Positions 23,827 through 33,580 of a DNA stretch of 64,000 bases are shown piece after piece. The notes beneath the pieces are model-generated. The model was not told the origin of the DNA. It did no database searches and was given only the letters and a program-made list of their open reading frames with translations. Origin of the DNA: an uncultured Algibacter sp. (GTDB taxonomy: Bacteria > Bacteroidota > Bacteroidia > Flavobacteriales > Flavobacteriaceae); the NCBI RefSeq assembly GCF_947490405.1, contig NZ_CANLGU010000001.1, positions 1-64,000 of the forward strand. The letters run 5' to 3'. Every line of letters starts with the position of its first letter. The stretch's first letter is position 1. Made by a program: the position numbers and the translations under genes.

Positions 23827-24887
23827 AACACATTTTAGCTTCTTTAGTCCTTCTACTCACATCATTTGGGTTTAATTTAAACATTGAAAATTCTGAAGTC
23901 AACAAAATAAGAACTGCCAGAAGACAAGCAAAAATGTTTTTACGCCAACAGCGTATTCCTGGAATGGCAATCTCAGTTTCTCATCAAGGAAAATTAATAT
24001 GGTCTGAAGGTTTTGGTTATTCTAACCGTAAACCTAAAACTAAAGTTACCCCAGGTGTAACACGTTTTAGAATTGCAAGTATTTCAAAATCTATTACCGC
24101 ATTAACACTCGCCAAATTGGTTGACAAAAAGTTAATTGATTTAGATGAAAGTATATATACCTATCTTCCCGATTATCCCAAAAAACAATTTGATTTTACT
24201 GTTAAAGAGTTAGGTGGACATCTTGCTGGTATTAGACATTACAAAGGAAACGAGTTTACAATAAACAAAAAGATGTCTATCACAGAAGGTATAAGTTTAT
24301 TTAAAGATGATCCTCTTTTATTTGAACCCTCTACACAATTTTCATATAACACGTTTGGTTATGTTTTACTTAGTGAAATCATGCAAAAAGCTTCTAAAAC
24401 TGATTTTAATGTATTGGTGAATAATTTTGTTTTTAAGCCTTTAAGTATGTCAAACACTACATTAGATGACTCTAAAATAAACTACCCAAATACAACCAAA
24501 TTTTACAGAAAAAAAAGAGTATTATCGACACCTGTTGCTAATGAATATAAAGTTGCTGGTGGAGGCTTTTTATCAACCTCTGAGGATTTAATTAAGTTTG
24601 GAGAAGAAATTATTTCACCCAAAACAGTTACAAAAGATGCATTAGCTAATATGGTTACTTCACAAAAATTAAAGTCAGGAAAAATAACGGGCTATGGTAT
24701 TGGTTTCTCCGTAGAGCACACAAAAAACAACACGCATAAATATTATCATACTGGTGGCGGTGTTGGAGCTTCAACCTTACTTTTAGTTTACCCAAAAGAA
24801 GAACTTATCATTTCTGTTTTAACTAATAAAACCGGAGTTAGTATGGAAGACTTTGGGAAAGCACTTGAAGCTATTTTTGTAGATTAA
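23823..24887 (+). CDS. serine beta-lactamase/PBP-like hydrolase, LACTB-like (354 aa)
   Basis: Class-C-like serine hydrolase with signal peptide. Catalytic SxxK is SISK (Ser86, Lys89). The second motif reads FSYNTFGYVLL; the usual Asn of YxN is Thr, as in LACTB-type hydrolases. HTGGGVGAS fits the third motif. Starts with GTG overlapping the namZ stop. Probably cleaves peptide or ester bonds in cell-wall fragments together with NamZ; beta-lactam resistance is not implied. Confidence 0.9.
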   Translation: MKHILASLVLLLTSFGFNLNIENSEVNKIRTARRQAKMFLRQQRIPGMAISVSHQGKLIWSEGFGYSNRKPKTKVTPGVTRFRIASISKSITALTLAKLVDKKLIDLDESIYTYLPDYPKKQFDFTVKELGGHLAGIRHYKGNEFTINKKMSITEGISLFKDDPLLFEPSTQFSYNTFGYVLLSEIMQKASKTDFNVLVNNFVFKPLSMSNTTLDDSKINYPNTTKFYRKKRVLSTPVANEYKVAGGGFLSTSEDLIKFGEEIISPKTVTKDALANMVTSQKLKSGKITGYGIGFSVEHTKNNTHKYYHTGGGVGASTLLLVYPKEELIISVLTNKTGVSMEDFGKALEAIFVD

Positions 24888-24999
24888 AAAAGAAAGTGCT
24901 TAATCACATTTCTGCAATCAAACACCTTCAACCTAACAAAAAAACTTAAAATCAACACTTTAGTAGTGTTTATTTAAAACACTATTCAAACCATCTTTT

Positions 25000-26292
25000 T
25001 TATATATTATTAATTTCATTTTCCATAAGCGGACCAAGTTCAAAAGTACTTTCAAGCAATTCTTCTTTTAAGCGTTTAGCCTTTTCTAACTCACCATTGG
25101 TTTTGTATATTTTTGCTAAGTGAAATAATACATCAGGCTCAGATGTTTTTCCAACTACGTATTGTTCAGCAACTTTTAAAGCTTCTTTAATATCACCATG
25201 ATTATAATGGACCCATGCCAGTAAGTCATATGATTGAGGTGTTGGTCTATTCGCTACTTCAACATGAGCAATTTTTAATGCTTTTGATGTTTCCTTTTTA
25301 TTTTCGGCAAGTAAAATAGCATGGTATGTATTATACATATCGCCATAGGAAGGATTGTTAACTGCTTCCAAGTAATGTGCTAATTGATTTTCTTTTAGTT
25401 TAATATCACCTTTGAACTCTGCAATTTCTGCTTTTAATAAATGATAATCAGGTGCATTATATGCTTTAGTAATTTCGTTTAAAATACGTAATGCTTCGTC
25501 TGCATTTTTCTCATAGGAATATACAATCCAAGCAATTCCTTTTTTTGCATAAGCATCAGTTGGATCTATTTCCAAAGCTTTTAAATAATGCTCATATGAG
25601 TCTCTTATTCTTCCTGCATGACCATAGTAATCAGCTAAATTTGTAAATACCCATTGTTTTACTGAAGGTACATTTGATGATTCTGCAATACCTTTTGCTT
25701 GTTCCATATATTTTATGGCAGCATCCAAATTTCCACGATGATCTGACCATTTTGATAATCGTATTAAATAATCAAAATCTGAATCTTTTTGAATCTTTTG
25801 CAAATATGATTTTGCCTTTTCAAAATTCCCAAGCTCTAAATGCACATCAAAAAGCATTTTTTCTGTACCCTTTAAGCCTTCACCATTAATTTCAGCTTTT
25901 ACCAATAACTCTAAGGCCTCTTTAAATCTGTGTTGAGAAATATAATTTCTTGCTAAAGCTTTTAAATAGCCTGCGTTATTATAATTAGTAGCTTCATTAG
26001 CTTTTATTAAGTAATTCTCAGCCTTAATTAAAGCTTCAATATCTCCTGTTCTACTAAAAATTTGAGATTGAGATGCTGCAGCTTTAGCTAAATAAGGAAA
26101 CTGATTTGGTTCTTTTTCTAGCTTTTTTTCCCAGAATATAAAATCCTCTTTTGCTAATTGCAACATCTCGTTCTCTGATGTTTCTATATAAACTGCATAC
26201 TCCGTTGCATCTGTTATTTTTTTCTGTTTAGAATTACAACTTACTATAAGTAGTAATAAAAAAACAGATACTACTTGATTTATGGTTTTCAT
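25000..26292 (-). CDS. TPR lipoprotein (430 aa)
   Basis: Lipobox VSC in MKTINQVVSVFLLLLIVSCNSKQ. The rest is a chain of tetratricopeptide repeats, for example HYLKALEIDPTDAYAKKGIAWI and LAKIYKTNGELEKAKRLKEELL. Likely a scaffold on the periplasmic side. In the same orientation as two DUF4331 genes upstream (84-nt gap), a grouping common in Flavobacteria. Confidence 0.88.
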   Translation of the reverse strand: MKTINQVVSVFLLLLIVSCNSKQKKITDATEYAVYIETSENEMLQLAKEDFIFWEKKLEKEPNQFPYLAKAAASQSQIFSRTGDIEALIKAENYLIKANEATNYNNAGYLKALARNYISQHRFKEALELLVKAEINGEGLKGTEKMLFDVHLELGNFEKAKSYLQKIQKDSDFDYLIRLSKWSDHRGNLDAAIKYMEQAKGIAESSNVPSVKQWVFTNLADYYGHAGRIRDSYEHYLKALEIDPTDAYAKKGIAWIVYSYEKNADEALRILNEITKAYNAPDYHLLKAEIAEFKGDIKLKENQLAHYLEAVNNPSYGDMYNTYHAILLAENKKETSKALKIAHVEVANRPTPQSYDLLAWVHYNHGDIKEALKVAEQYVVGKTSEPDVLFHLAKIYKTNGELEKAKRLKEELLESTFELGPLMENEINNI

Positions 26293-26376
26293 TTTGTGTG
26301 ATTTTTTATGTTTTTGTTTAGGTTTTAAAAACTCTGAAGTGATAAATAAATAATCACTTCAGAGGTAATTTCATAT

Positions 26377-26934
26377 TTAGTGAGGAGAAGCTAAATAAGG
26401 AAAAGAGGGCAAAAAAGCTTTATCATTTGCATCAACATTATCATTTGATAATCCTGGGTTTTCAGTAAAATCTTCACCACCAAAGATTAATAATAACTCA
26501 ACCGTGATAACATCATCAGCTAGTGCTCTACCAGAAAGTGTGTTTGCCGCAACACCATCAAAAAAAGTTGTTGTCCCATCAAGCGACACGTTTAAAACAT
26601 CTGTAGCTAAAAGACTTGTAAATGCTGTTGCATCTTGCCCAAGTGCATTCGTTCCACCGTTAGCATAAGCAGGACTTAATGCTAATAAATTAGTTTCAAA
26701 CTTACTTTGAAAAGCCGCATTTTGTGCAGATGGTATAGTTACATTAAAAGCATCTTTATCTGCGCTAGCATTAAATACAGTATTTACAGCTGGTCTACCC
26801 ATTTGATCTTCTTGAACATAAGTTCCTGAAAAATCTGGTCCTTGTATTTTTATATCATTATCATCGTCATTTGAGCAATTAAATGCCATTAACGAAACGG
26901 TTAACACTAAGGTTAATATTTTTATATTTTTCAT
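26377..26934 (-). CDS. DUF4331-like lipoprotein (185 aa)
   Basis: Signal peptide with lipobox FNC (MKNIKILTLVLTVSLMAFNC) followed by an Asp-rich linker SNDDDND. The body resembles the C-terminal half of DUF4331 proteins: FLPSFPYLASPH at the end and DDVITVELLLIFGGED. It follows the N-half-like gene at 26961-27611 by 26 nt, so the two may represent a split family module. Function unknown; the operon's TPR protein may be a partner. Confidence 0.8.
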   Translation of the reverse strand: MKNIKILTLVLTVSLMAFNCSNDDDNDIKIQGPDFSGTYVQEDQMGRPAVNTVFNASADKDAFNVTIPSAQNAAFQSKFETNLLALSPAYANGGTNALGQDATAFTSLLATDVLNVSLDGTTTFFDGVAANTLSGRALADDVITVELLLIFGGEDFTENPGLSNDNVDANDKAFLPSFPYLASPH

Positions 26935-26960
26935 CTTATTAAATTTTAAAGGTTTTGTTA

Positions 26961-27611
26961 TTATTTTCTTTTAGATTCTACCCAAGTATTAATTTTCCCT
27001 GAGCCACCAATCATAGATTTTGGCACTTCTACAACAATAGACATCACGTTACTACCTGCAAAAGTATCAGCACCAGGCATATTAAAACTTGTGGCATTTC
27101 CAGCTATAATTTCAGAGTATTGTGCAAAATCCATAAAGAATGGATCGTCTCTTGGTCCAGCAAAAAAGCTCATCCCTCCATTAGTTGAAATGTTTGCAGC
27201 ATCGCCATAATTAGTAATATCTACATTACCACCTACAGTAGCATTGGTTTGAATGCTGCTATTTAAACCCGTTTGCGATGGCGCTACAGGACCAAAGAAA
27301 TACATTTTACCATTTCTTGGAATAGCTTGAATTACTAAGTCTTCAACGTTATCTTGATCTGTATCAATATTAAATTCTACTAATACATTTTCATTAAATG
27401 TTGCAGCTCCTGTATTTGCAGGACTTAATAATCCCTGAAGGTTTGCTACAAAAACTAGATTGTTTGTGTTTTCCCCTTGAAAGGCATAAAAATCAGTAAC
27501 ATCACTATTACCGCCTGAAACTGCTGGCGCATCAATATGATCTGCCGCTACAATGAAGTAACTAGCTATCGCTACCACTCCAAGTCCTAATACTCTTTTT
27601 AAATTTTTCAT
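26961..27611 (-). CDS. DUF4331-family exported protein (216 aa)
   Basis: Signal sequence MKNLKRVLGLGVVAIASYFIVAADHIDAP, where ADHxDAP is the hallmark start of mature DUF4331 proteins. GNSDVTDFYAFQG and PRDDPFFMDFAQY are further family motifs. ATG at 27611 chosen because it begins the signal peptide. First gene of the minus-strand operon with 26377 and 25000. No biochemical role established. Confidence 0.88.
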   Translation of the reverse strand: MKNLKRVLGLGVVAIASYFIVAADHIDAPAVSGGNSDVTDFYAFQGENTNNLVFVANLQGLLSPANTGAATFNENVLVEFNIDTDQDNVEDLVIQAIPRNGKMYFFGPVAPSQTGLNSSIQTNATVGGNVDITNYGDAANISTNGGMSFFAGPRDDPFFMDFAQYSEIIAGNATSFNMPGADTFAGSNVMSIVVEVPKSMIGGSGKINTWVESKRK

Positions 27612-27762
27612 AATTTTGAGATTTTTGTTATTGTTAATTTCACTCTCTGCCATACCTACGCAAAAAAGAAAAGAGCGGTTTTGTTAAAATTATGTTAAAG
27701 AAAAAACAATGCAGATATTCATCTAAAAGTTTACTTTTACAACCTGTTATGATAATTTAATT

Positions 27763-28935
27763 ATGAACCCATCGTCTGCCGGTTGGATTAAAAAGCTACT
27801 CAACGAGATTGAAAGCAATAATCGTTTCTTAGAGTACTCTGAAGAATCGTTTTATGATGCTTTAAGAACTTGTGGCTTTATTTATGGCAGTAACTTAGAT
27901 GTAGTTAGTCAAGTCGTTCTCAAAAAAGATTTTACAGAGGAAGAACTGTGCAAAATCAATTTATGTTTGGGATTACATTATGCATACGCTAACTCAAAGT
28001 CTAATACTCCTTTTATTGAAAGTGTTATTGGTTTTTATTCGGATATTGATGAAATTAAAACCTCTTTTTTTAGAGATTTATTAGGTGGTAAAAAATCTAG
28101 CGAACAACTTGAAAAAATAATCTATAAACGTATTCAAATAGACGCTAATGTACTCACCAAGAATTTTAATTATTTTATAATAAACGCCCTTTTATTTGTT
28201 GATGTCTTAGCATATAAGAAGTATTTAGAAAAGGAAACAATTTCTAAAGATTACTTAAGAAATATTGAAGCATCTATTACATCTATATGTTTAGATGTTT
28301 TAAACGCTAAAGAAACTATAAATCAGTACGACGAGAGTTTAATAAAGCTGTTTGAATCGTCTTTGCGATATCAAGAAGACGCCCATTTGGGGTATAAAAA
28401 AGCTATAAAAAATATTACTACAGATTTAGAGAAGTACTATATTCTTGATTTAGCTTGTATGGCTACTTGGAGTGACCAAACCATAGATATTGAAGAACAA
28501 CACTTTCTAGAAAAATTGGGTAATGATTTAAACTTAAGCATATCAAAAACTCAGCAGTCTATAAAAGCCGTTAATCACTTTTACACAGTTAATAAAGATA
28601 ATATTGCGTTATTAAGCTCTAAAAATATCGTACAAAGTTTTTATAACAATTCCAGTAAAATGGTAAACAAATTGATTACCAGAAATAGTAAACGGTTATA
28701 CCAAGAATTAAAAGACAGTAAAGAGTTAATGGTTCTTTTGTCCCAATCTACCATGAGAGATTTGGATAAAGATGAACAAAAAAAAGTACAAGAGCAGCTT
28801 CTTGATATTTTTAAATCCATACCAAGTTTGGCTATCTTTTTACTTCCGGGTGGTGCTTTATTGCTGCCTTTGGTTGTAAAATTTATACCTAAGTTATTGC
28901 CTTCTGCCTTTGATGAAAATAGGATTGAAGAGTAA
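27763..28935 (+). CDS. LETM1-related protein (390 aa)
   Basis: Long helical cytosolic protein ending with one hydrophobic segment (SLAIFLLPGGALLLPLVVKFIPKLLPSAF, about residues 350-380), the conserved element of the LETM1-related, biofilm-associated family of Flavobacteria. The preceding MRDLDKDEQKKVQEQLLDIFKSIPS is the usual lead-in. In mitochondria LETM1 is involved in cation exchange; the bacterial role is uncertain. It stands 59 nt before lpxD on the same strand. Confidence 0.85.
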   Translation: MNPSSAGWIKKLLNEIESNNRFLEYSEESFYDALRTCGFIYGSNLDVVSQVVLKKDFTEEELCKINLCLGLHYAYANSKSNTPFIESVIGFYSDIDEIKTSFFRDLLGGKKSSEQLEKIIYKRIQIDANVLTKNFNYFIINALLFVDVLAYKKYLEKETISKDYLRNIEASITSICLDVLNAKETINQYDESLIKLFESSLRYQEDAHLGYKKAIKNITTDLEKYYILDLACMATWSDQTIDIEEQHFLEKLGNDLNLSISKTQQSIKAVNHFYTVNKDNIALLSSKNIVQSFYNNSSKMVNKLITRNSKRLYQELKDSKELMVLLSQSTMRDLDKDEQKKVQEQLLDIFKSIPSLAIFLLPGGALLLPLVVKFIPKLLPSAFDENRIEE

Positions 28936-28994
28936 AAATAGAGATTTTCTTAGAATTTCATTAGCTTTACAGATACACTAACTAAAAAGACTGC

Positions 28995-29987
28995 ATGAAA
29001 TCGTACTCTATTCAAGAGATTAACAATCTACTTAAGGGTGAATTAATCGGAAACACCACACACCAAATTGAAGGCCCAGAACAACTTCAAAACGCTAAAA
29101 AAAATCACATTACATTTATAGGAAGTAGTAAATATGTAAAGTATTGGGAAGAATCTGAAGCTAGTGTTGTTTTGGTAAATGATAATTTAACGGTTGAGCC
29201 TGGAGACAATCGTGCTGTGATTAAGGTTAAAAATGCTGATTTGGCTATGGCCAAAGTATTAGAACTATTTAATTCGCCAGCACCAGAATTTGAGACAGAT
29301 ATTCATCCTACGGCTGTAATCCATGAAACTGCAAAGATTGGAGATGGCTGTAAAATTGGTGCTAATTGTTATGTTGGAAAAGATGTAATTTTAGGCAACG
29401 GCGTTACTCTTTACCCTAATGTTTGTGTTTTTGATGAAACTACTATAGGAGATAATACCATGGCATGGTCTGGAACTGTTATTAGAGAACGTTGTATTAT
29501 TGGTAGTCATTGTATTTTCCATACTAATGTTAGTATTGGAGCTGATGGTTTTGGGTATAGACCAAGTGATGATGGTAGAGGCTTAGTAAAAATCCCTCAG
29601 ATTGGTAATGTTGTCATTGGGCATTATGTAGAAATTGGTGCCAACTCTTGTGTGGACCGAGCTAAATTTAGCAGCACTATTATTGGAGATGGTTGTAAAA
29701 TAGACAACCTCGTACAAATTGCTCATAATAGTATTATGGGGCGTTCGTGTATTATGGCAGGACATAGTGGGCTTGCAGGTTCTGTAACTTTAGGTGATGG
29801 TGTTATTATTGGTGGCAGCGCCTCAATTAAAGATCACACTACTATAGAATCTGGCGCAACAGTTGGAGCAGGTTCTGGTGTTATGAATAATGTAAAAGCT
29901 GGTGAAACAGTTTTAGGGTATCCTGCACAAGATGCCAAAGCGATGCTGAAGCAGTGGGTGGCGATGCGTAGATTAGTTAAGAAATAA
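28995..29987 (+). CDS. lpxD: UDP-3-O-(hydroxyacyl)glucosamine N-acyltransferase
   Basis: Adds the N-linked 3-hydroxyacyl chain in lipid A synthesis. N-terminal uridine-binding domain (about 1-100) followed by a left-handed beta-helix of hexapeptide repeats (IGDGCKIGANCYVG, VILGNGVTLYPNV and others) and IAHNSIMG...MAGHSGLAGS with the catalytic His. Length 330 aa is normal. Stands apart from the usual lpx cluster, which is not rare in Flavobacteria that carry an extra copy. Confidence 0.92.
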   Translation: MKSYSIQEINNLLKGELIGNTTHQIEGPEQLQNAKKNHITFIGSSKYVKYWEESEASVVLVNDNLTVEPGDNRAVIKVKNADLAMAKVLELFNSPAPEFETDIHPTAVIHETAKIGDGCKIGANCYVGKDVILGNGVTLYPNVCVFDETTIGDNTMAWSGTVIRERCIIGSHCIFHTNVSIGADGFGYRPSDDGRGLVKIPQIGNVVIGHYVEIGANSCVDRAKFSSTIIGDGCKIDNLVQIAHNSIMGRSCIMAGHSGLAGSVTLGDGVIIGGSASIKDHTTIESGATVGAGSGVMNNVKAGETVLGYPAQDAKAMLKQWVAMRRLVKK

Positions 29988-30012
29988 AGAACTTAATTTT
30001 GTTTAAAGATTA

Positions 30013-31491
30013 TCAGTTTTTAATCTCTATAATTGTTTTCTTTAATCTGTTTATTAATTCATAAATTTCATTTTCATTATAAGCTGCAAAACCAATTCTT
30101 ATACAATTATGGCTTGATTTAGCCCTATCATAACGTTGCCAATTCCCTATTTCTAATTTATACTTTTTAGCAACTTCAGCAATAGTAAACCAAGAATACT
30201 CTGGATGTAACTTTACCCAAACTGCCATACCACCAATAGGAATTTCAAATTGGAAAAAATCACCTATTTCATCTTTTAAAAGCTTACAAAACAAGTCACG
30301 TCTTTGTTTGTAAATTTTCATCACTTTACGAATATGCCTATCTAGATCCCCAGATTTTATAAAATCTGCAAATGTTAATTCTAATAATGCATCGCCCTGT
30401 CTATCTATAAAACCTCTCAATTTAGCTGCTTCATCTACAAACGCTTTTGAAGCAATTAAATAACCAATTCTATAAACTGGAGCAACAGTTTTACAAACCG
30501 AACCTATATAAATAACATGTCCATTAGTATCGTGGCTTGCTAATGGTAAAATTGGAGCATGATTATAATTAAAATCATAATCGTAATCATCTTCAATAAT
30601 TGCAAAACCATATTGCTTTGAAAGATTTAAAAGATGAATTCTTCTTTTTGCAGAAAGCGTTACTGTTGTTGGATGGTGGTGGTGAGTCGTTACATAAACC
30701 GCTTTAATTTGTTGTTTCTTACATAACTTTTCAATTTCATCAGTTACTATTCCGTTTTCATCTACCAAAACTGTTTCAAGTTTCGCTTGTTGATATAAAA
30801 AAGTACAATCTGCAGACTCATAATTAGTATTTCCAACTACAATAATATCGTCTTTTTTAAGTAATAATTGCGATGATAACCAAATTCCCATTTGACTACC
30901 GCGAGTAAGCAGCACATTGTCTTTATTAATATTTAAACCTCTTGTTGTATTTAAATAGCTTACTAAAACTTCACGTAAAGTATCATTCCCGTAAACAGAG
31001 CCATAAGACAAATGTTTGAACACAGATCTTTTTGCAGAAATTCTTCTGTATGTTCTAGCAATTTCATCTATTGGTGTTAATCTGCCATCCGAAATTCCAT
31101 CATTTAAATACATAAAATCTTCATCTCTCTTAACAGGCTTTTCGGGTAAATCGCTGTTTTTATAAAAAGAAAAACCACTATTTTTTTTCAAATCAACATC
31201 ACCAAAATCACTTAACTTATGTTGTTTTAATACAGGCAAATTACTTAATACAAAAGTTCCCTTTTTAGGAATACTTTCTACCCAACCTTGCAACAAAAGC
31301 TCATCATAGCAAGCAACAATAGTTTTTCTATGAACATTTAACTGTTCTGCCAGAGTTCTACTACCAGGAAGTTTTGTGTTAGCACCTAAAGTTTGGTTTT
31401 TAATCAATTGAATAATTTGATTTGACAATTGTAAATACAATGCTTGATTACTTTTTCTATCAAATTGAATACTGGTTTTATACGGAAACAT
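30013..31491 (-). CDS. MocR-type (GntR-HTH plus aminotransferase domain) regulator (492 aa)
   Basis: N-terminal winged helix (about 15-85: LYLQLSNQIIQLIKNQTLGANTKLPGSRTLAEQLNVHRKTIVACYDEL) fused to a fold-type I aminotransferase-like domain with PLP lysine in SVCKTVAP (Lys334) and the Asp of IIEDDYDYDF. Such regulators often control vitamin B6 or amino-acid genes and use PLP as effector. Divergent from a GNAT gene and a pyridoxamine-phosphate-oxidase-like gene, which are the likely targets. Confidence 0.93.
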   Translation of the reverse strand: MFPYKTSIQFDRKSNQALYLQLSNQIIQLIKNQTLGANTKLPGSRTLAEQLNVHRKTIVACYDELLLQGWVESIPKKGTFVLSNLPVLKQHKLSDFGDVDLKKNSGFSFYKNSDLPEKPVKRDEDFMYLNDGISDGRLTPIDEIARTYRRISAKRSVFKHLSYGSVYGNDTLREVLVSYLNTTRGLNINKDNVLLTRGSQMGIWLSSQLLLKKDDIIVVGNTNYESADCTFLYQQAKLETVLVDENGIVTDEIEKLCKKQQIKAVYVTTHHHHPTTVTLSAKRRIHLLNLSKQYGFAIIEDDYDYDFNYNHAPILPLASHDTNGHVIYIGSVCKTVAPVYRIGYLIASKAFVDEAAKLRGFIDRQGDALLELTFADFIKSGDLDRHIRKVMKIYKQRRDLFCKLLKDEIGDFFQFEIPIGGMAVWVKLHPEYSWFTIAEVAKKYKLEIGNWQRYDRAKSSHNCIRIGFAAYNENEIYELINRLKKTIIEIKN

Positions 31492-31535
31492 CTGGACTAT
31501 TAATTATATTTATTCTGGACGATTATAAGAGTCCA
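31492..31535. promoter_or_regulatory. candidate MocR operator
   Basis: Direct repeats CTGGACTATTA (31492) and CTGGACGATTA (31515) with 23-nt spacing, plus an inverted GTCCA at 31531-31535. Direct repeats at about two helical turns are typical of MocR binding. They lie directly at the MocR start codon side, so autoregulation is likely. Confidence 0.5.
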
Positions 31536-31589
31536 TAAAACTAGTAATTTTGAAATAGTCAAACAAACAGATATATAAATAAGTTGAAA

Positions 31590-32105
31590 ATGATTGAAAT
31601 ACGAAGAGCCATATCATCTGATGCTATTCATATTGCCCTACTAGGAAGGGTAACCTACACCGAATCTCATGGAGATTATATAGAAAACAAAAACGATTTA
31701 CTTGAATTTTACAATGAACATTATGCAGTTTCTAGGATTAAAGAAGAATTAAATGATGATGACATTCTATATTGGATTGTTTTTTCTAATGAATTACCAG
31801 TTGGTTTTGCTAAACTAGCATTAAACATAAAACACCCTACAAAACCAGAAATTAATTCTTGTAAACTACAAAGACTATACGTTTTAAACGATTTTATTGG
31901 ACTAAAAATAGGTTCTCAATTACAAGAAATTATACTGCAAAAAGCGATTGATTTAAAATTTAAAAAGATATGGCTGACTGCATATTATAAAAACAAAAAG
32001 GGAATTAATTTTTATAAAAAATACGGCTTCAAAAAAATTGGAAATATTGATTTTTTTGTTGGAAATAGTAATTATCCAAATTTAATTTTCGGTAAAGATT
32101 TATAA
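31590..32105 (+). CDS. GNAT-family N-acetyltransferase (171 aa)
   Basis: Acetyl-CoA-dependent transferase fold: N-terminal IEIRRAISSDAIHIALLGRVTYTESHG and the core strand-loop LQRLYVLNDFIGLKIGSQLQEIIL, where LKIGSQ replaces the canonical Q/RxxGxG loop, followed by YYKNKKGINFYKKYGFKKIG. Substrate unknown, perhaps polyamine-like as in PaiA-type proteins. Followed 2 nt later by an FMN-binding gene, a pairing that recalls paiA/paiB-type operons. Confidence 0.88.
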   Translation: MIEIRRAISSDAIHIALLGRVTYTESHGDYIENKNDLLEFYNEHYAVSRIKEELNDDDILYWIVFSNELPVGFAKLALNIKHPTKPEINSCKLQRLYVLNDFIGLKIGSQLQEIILQKAIDLKFKKIWLTAYYKNKKGINFYKKYGFKKIGNIDFFVGNSNYPNLIFGKDL

Positions 32106-32107
32106 GC

Positions 32108-32770
32108 ATGAAAACATACGAAAAAACAAAATTGAACCGAGTAAAACGTGGACAAAAAAGGGCTACTTATGATGTTGAAAAAATAAATACCATTTTAGAT
32201 AGCGGTTTTATTGGCTATGTAAGTTATGTATATAAAAATAGAGCCATTACTTTACCCATGGCTTACGGAAGAAAAGACAATAAAATTTATTTGCACGGAT
32301 CTCAAGCCAACAGAATGTTATTAGCCTTATTGGAAGCTAAAGAAATGAGTATGACTGTTATGCACTTAGACGCCTTAGTTTTAGCGCGTTCTGGACTGCA
32401 CCATTCTGTTAACTATCGTTCTGTTACTTTATTTGGTTCAGTTAAAAAGATTGAAGCTCCTAAAGAGAAAGATAAAGCGCTTTTTTACTTTATGGAACAC
32501 ATGATGAAAGGGCGTTGGGATGGCATTAGACCCATGCACAAAAAAGAATTAGATAGAACACTAGTTGTGGAAATGACTATTAATACCGCTTCTGCTAAAA
32601 TAAGAGATGTTGGTGTTGGTGATGAACCTGAAGATTACGATTTAAATGTTTGGGCTGGCTTAGTCCCTTTAAAGCTGGTTGCCGAATACCCAATTGCAGA
32701 TGAAGGCATACCAACTAAAATGGACATCCCTAAACATGTTTTAGAGTATTATGAGCAAAACAAGGGGTAA
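32108..32770 (+). CDS. FMN-binding split-barrel, pyridoxamine-phosphate-oxidase-like (220 aa)
   Basis: Starts KRGQKRATYDVEKINTILDSGFIGYVSYVYKNRAITLPMAYG, the usual opening of the pyridoxamine 5'-phosphate oxidase-related family, and contains KIYLHGSQANRML for flavin phosphate binding. Probably a flavin-dependent oxidoreductase or haem-degrading-like protein of the cytosol. Cotranscribed with the GNAT gene and divergent from the MocR regulator, a classic arrangement. Confidence 0.9.
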   Translation: MKTYEKTKLNRVKRGQKRATYDVEKINTILDSGFIGYVSYVYKNRAITLPMAYGRKDNKIYLHGSQANRMLLALLEAKEMSMTVMHLDALVLARSGLHHSVNYRSVTLFGSVKKIEAPKEKDKALFYFMEHMMKGRWDGIRPMHKKELDRTLVVEMTINTASAKIRDVGVGDEPEDYDLNVWAGLVPLKLVAEYPIADEGIPTKMDIPKHVLEYYEQNKG

Positions 32771-32780
32771 ATAAACTAGC

Positions 32781-33536
32781 CTACTCTAACCACCCCTTAA
32801 AATCCTTAACACGTTCTCGGGCTACGATAACCTCTTGCTCGTTATAAGAATGGAGTTTTATTTGTAACCGTGAGTTGGTATAGCTTACCATATCTTTAAT
32901 GGCATTTATATTTACAAAAAACTTACGGTTAATACGATAGAAGGTTTGCGGTTCTAGCTCGTCTGTTAAATGATCTAGTGTGGTATCTAAAAGATAGTTT
33001 CTACCTTCTGTGGTATGCAAATAGGTGCCTTTGTTTTCGCTATAAAAACATTCTATGTCATCAATATTTATAAGTTTTAGGTGCTGCCCTACTTTTACTG
33101 AAAAGCGCTTTTTATATTCTCTATCAATTGGGTTTACTAGTAGTTTTTTAATATCATTAAAATCTAAGGTTACAGCTTGTTTTTGAGGTGCTCGTTCTTG
33201 GTATTTTTTTACTGCGCTTGCTAAATCGTCTTCGTCAATAGGTTTTAGCAAATAATCGATACTGTTTAGTTTGAAAGCTTTAAGTGCATATTCATCATAG
33301 GCAGTGGTGAATATGATAGCTGATTTGATGTCTATAGCTTCAAAGATTTCAAAAGATAAACCATCGCTTAACTGGATATCTAGAAATATTAAATCTGGAT
33401 GGTTGTTATTTTGAAACCAATTAATAGATTCTTCTACGGAATGTAGCATAACATCTGTAGTTAAATCTAGTTTTTGCAGCATACGTTGTAGACGTCTTGC
33501 TGATGGTTTTTCGTCTTCTATAATAATTACTTTCAT
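32781..33536 (-). CDS. LytTR-family response regulator (251 aa)
   Basis: Receiver domain (about 1-120) with phosphorylation Asp53 in LIFLDIQLSDG and Lys in YLLKPI, then a LytTR DNA-binding domain (about 145-250: RFSVKVGQHLKLINIDDIECFYSENKGTYLHTTEGRNYLLDTTLDHL). Pairs with the sensor kinase at 34392-35732. LytTR proteins bind boxes near ACAGTTCGG; three such boxes are in the window (36440, 42558, 60854). A dispersed repeat separates it from the rest of its operon. Confidence 0.95.
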   Translation of the reverse strand: MKVIIIEDEKPSARRLQRMLQKLDLTTDVMLHSVEESINWFQNNNHPDLIFLDIQLSDGLSFEIFEAIDIKSAIIFTTAYDEYALKAFKLNSIDYLLKPIDEDDLASAVKKYQERAPQKQAVTLDFNDIKKLLVNPIDREYKKRFSVKVGQHLKLINIDDIECFYSENKGTYLHTTEGRNYLLDTTLDHLTDELEPQTFYRINRKFFVNINAIKDMVSYTNSRLQIKLHSYNEQEVIVARERVKDFKGWLE

Positions 33537-33580
33537 TGATTGGTTTGTTTTTGATGCTTAACTTTTTGTTGGCGGATGGT

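Noticed and set aside
23823-24887. Chromosomal AmpC beta-lactamase
   Set aside because: The YxN motif lacks Asn and the overlap with namZ points to cell-wall fragment processing.
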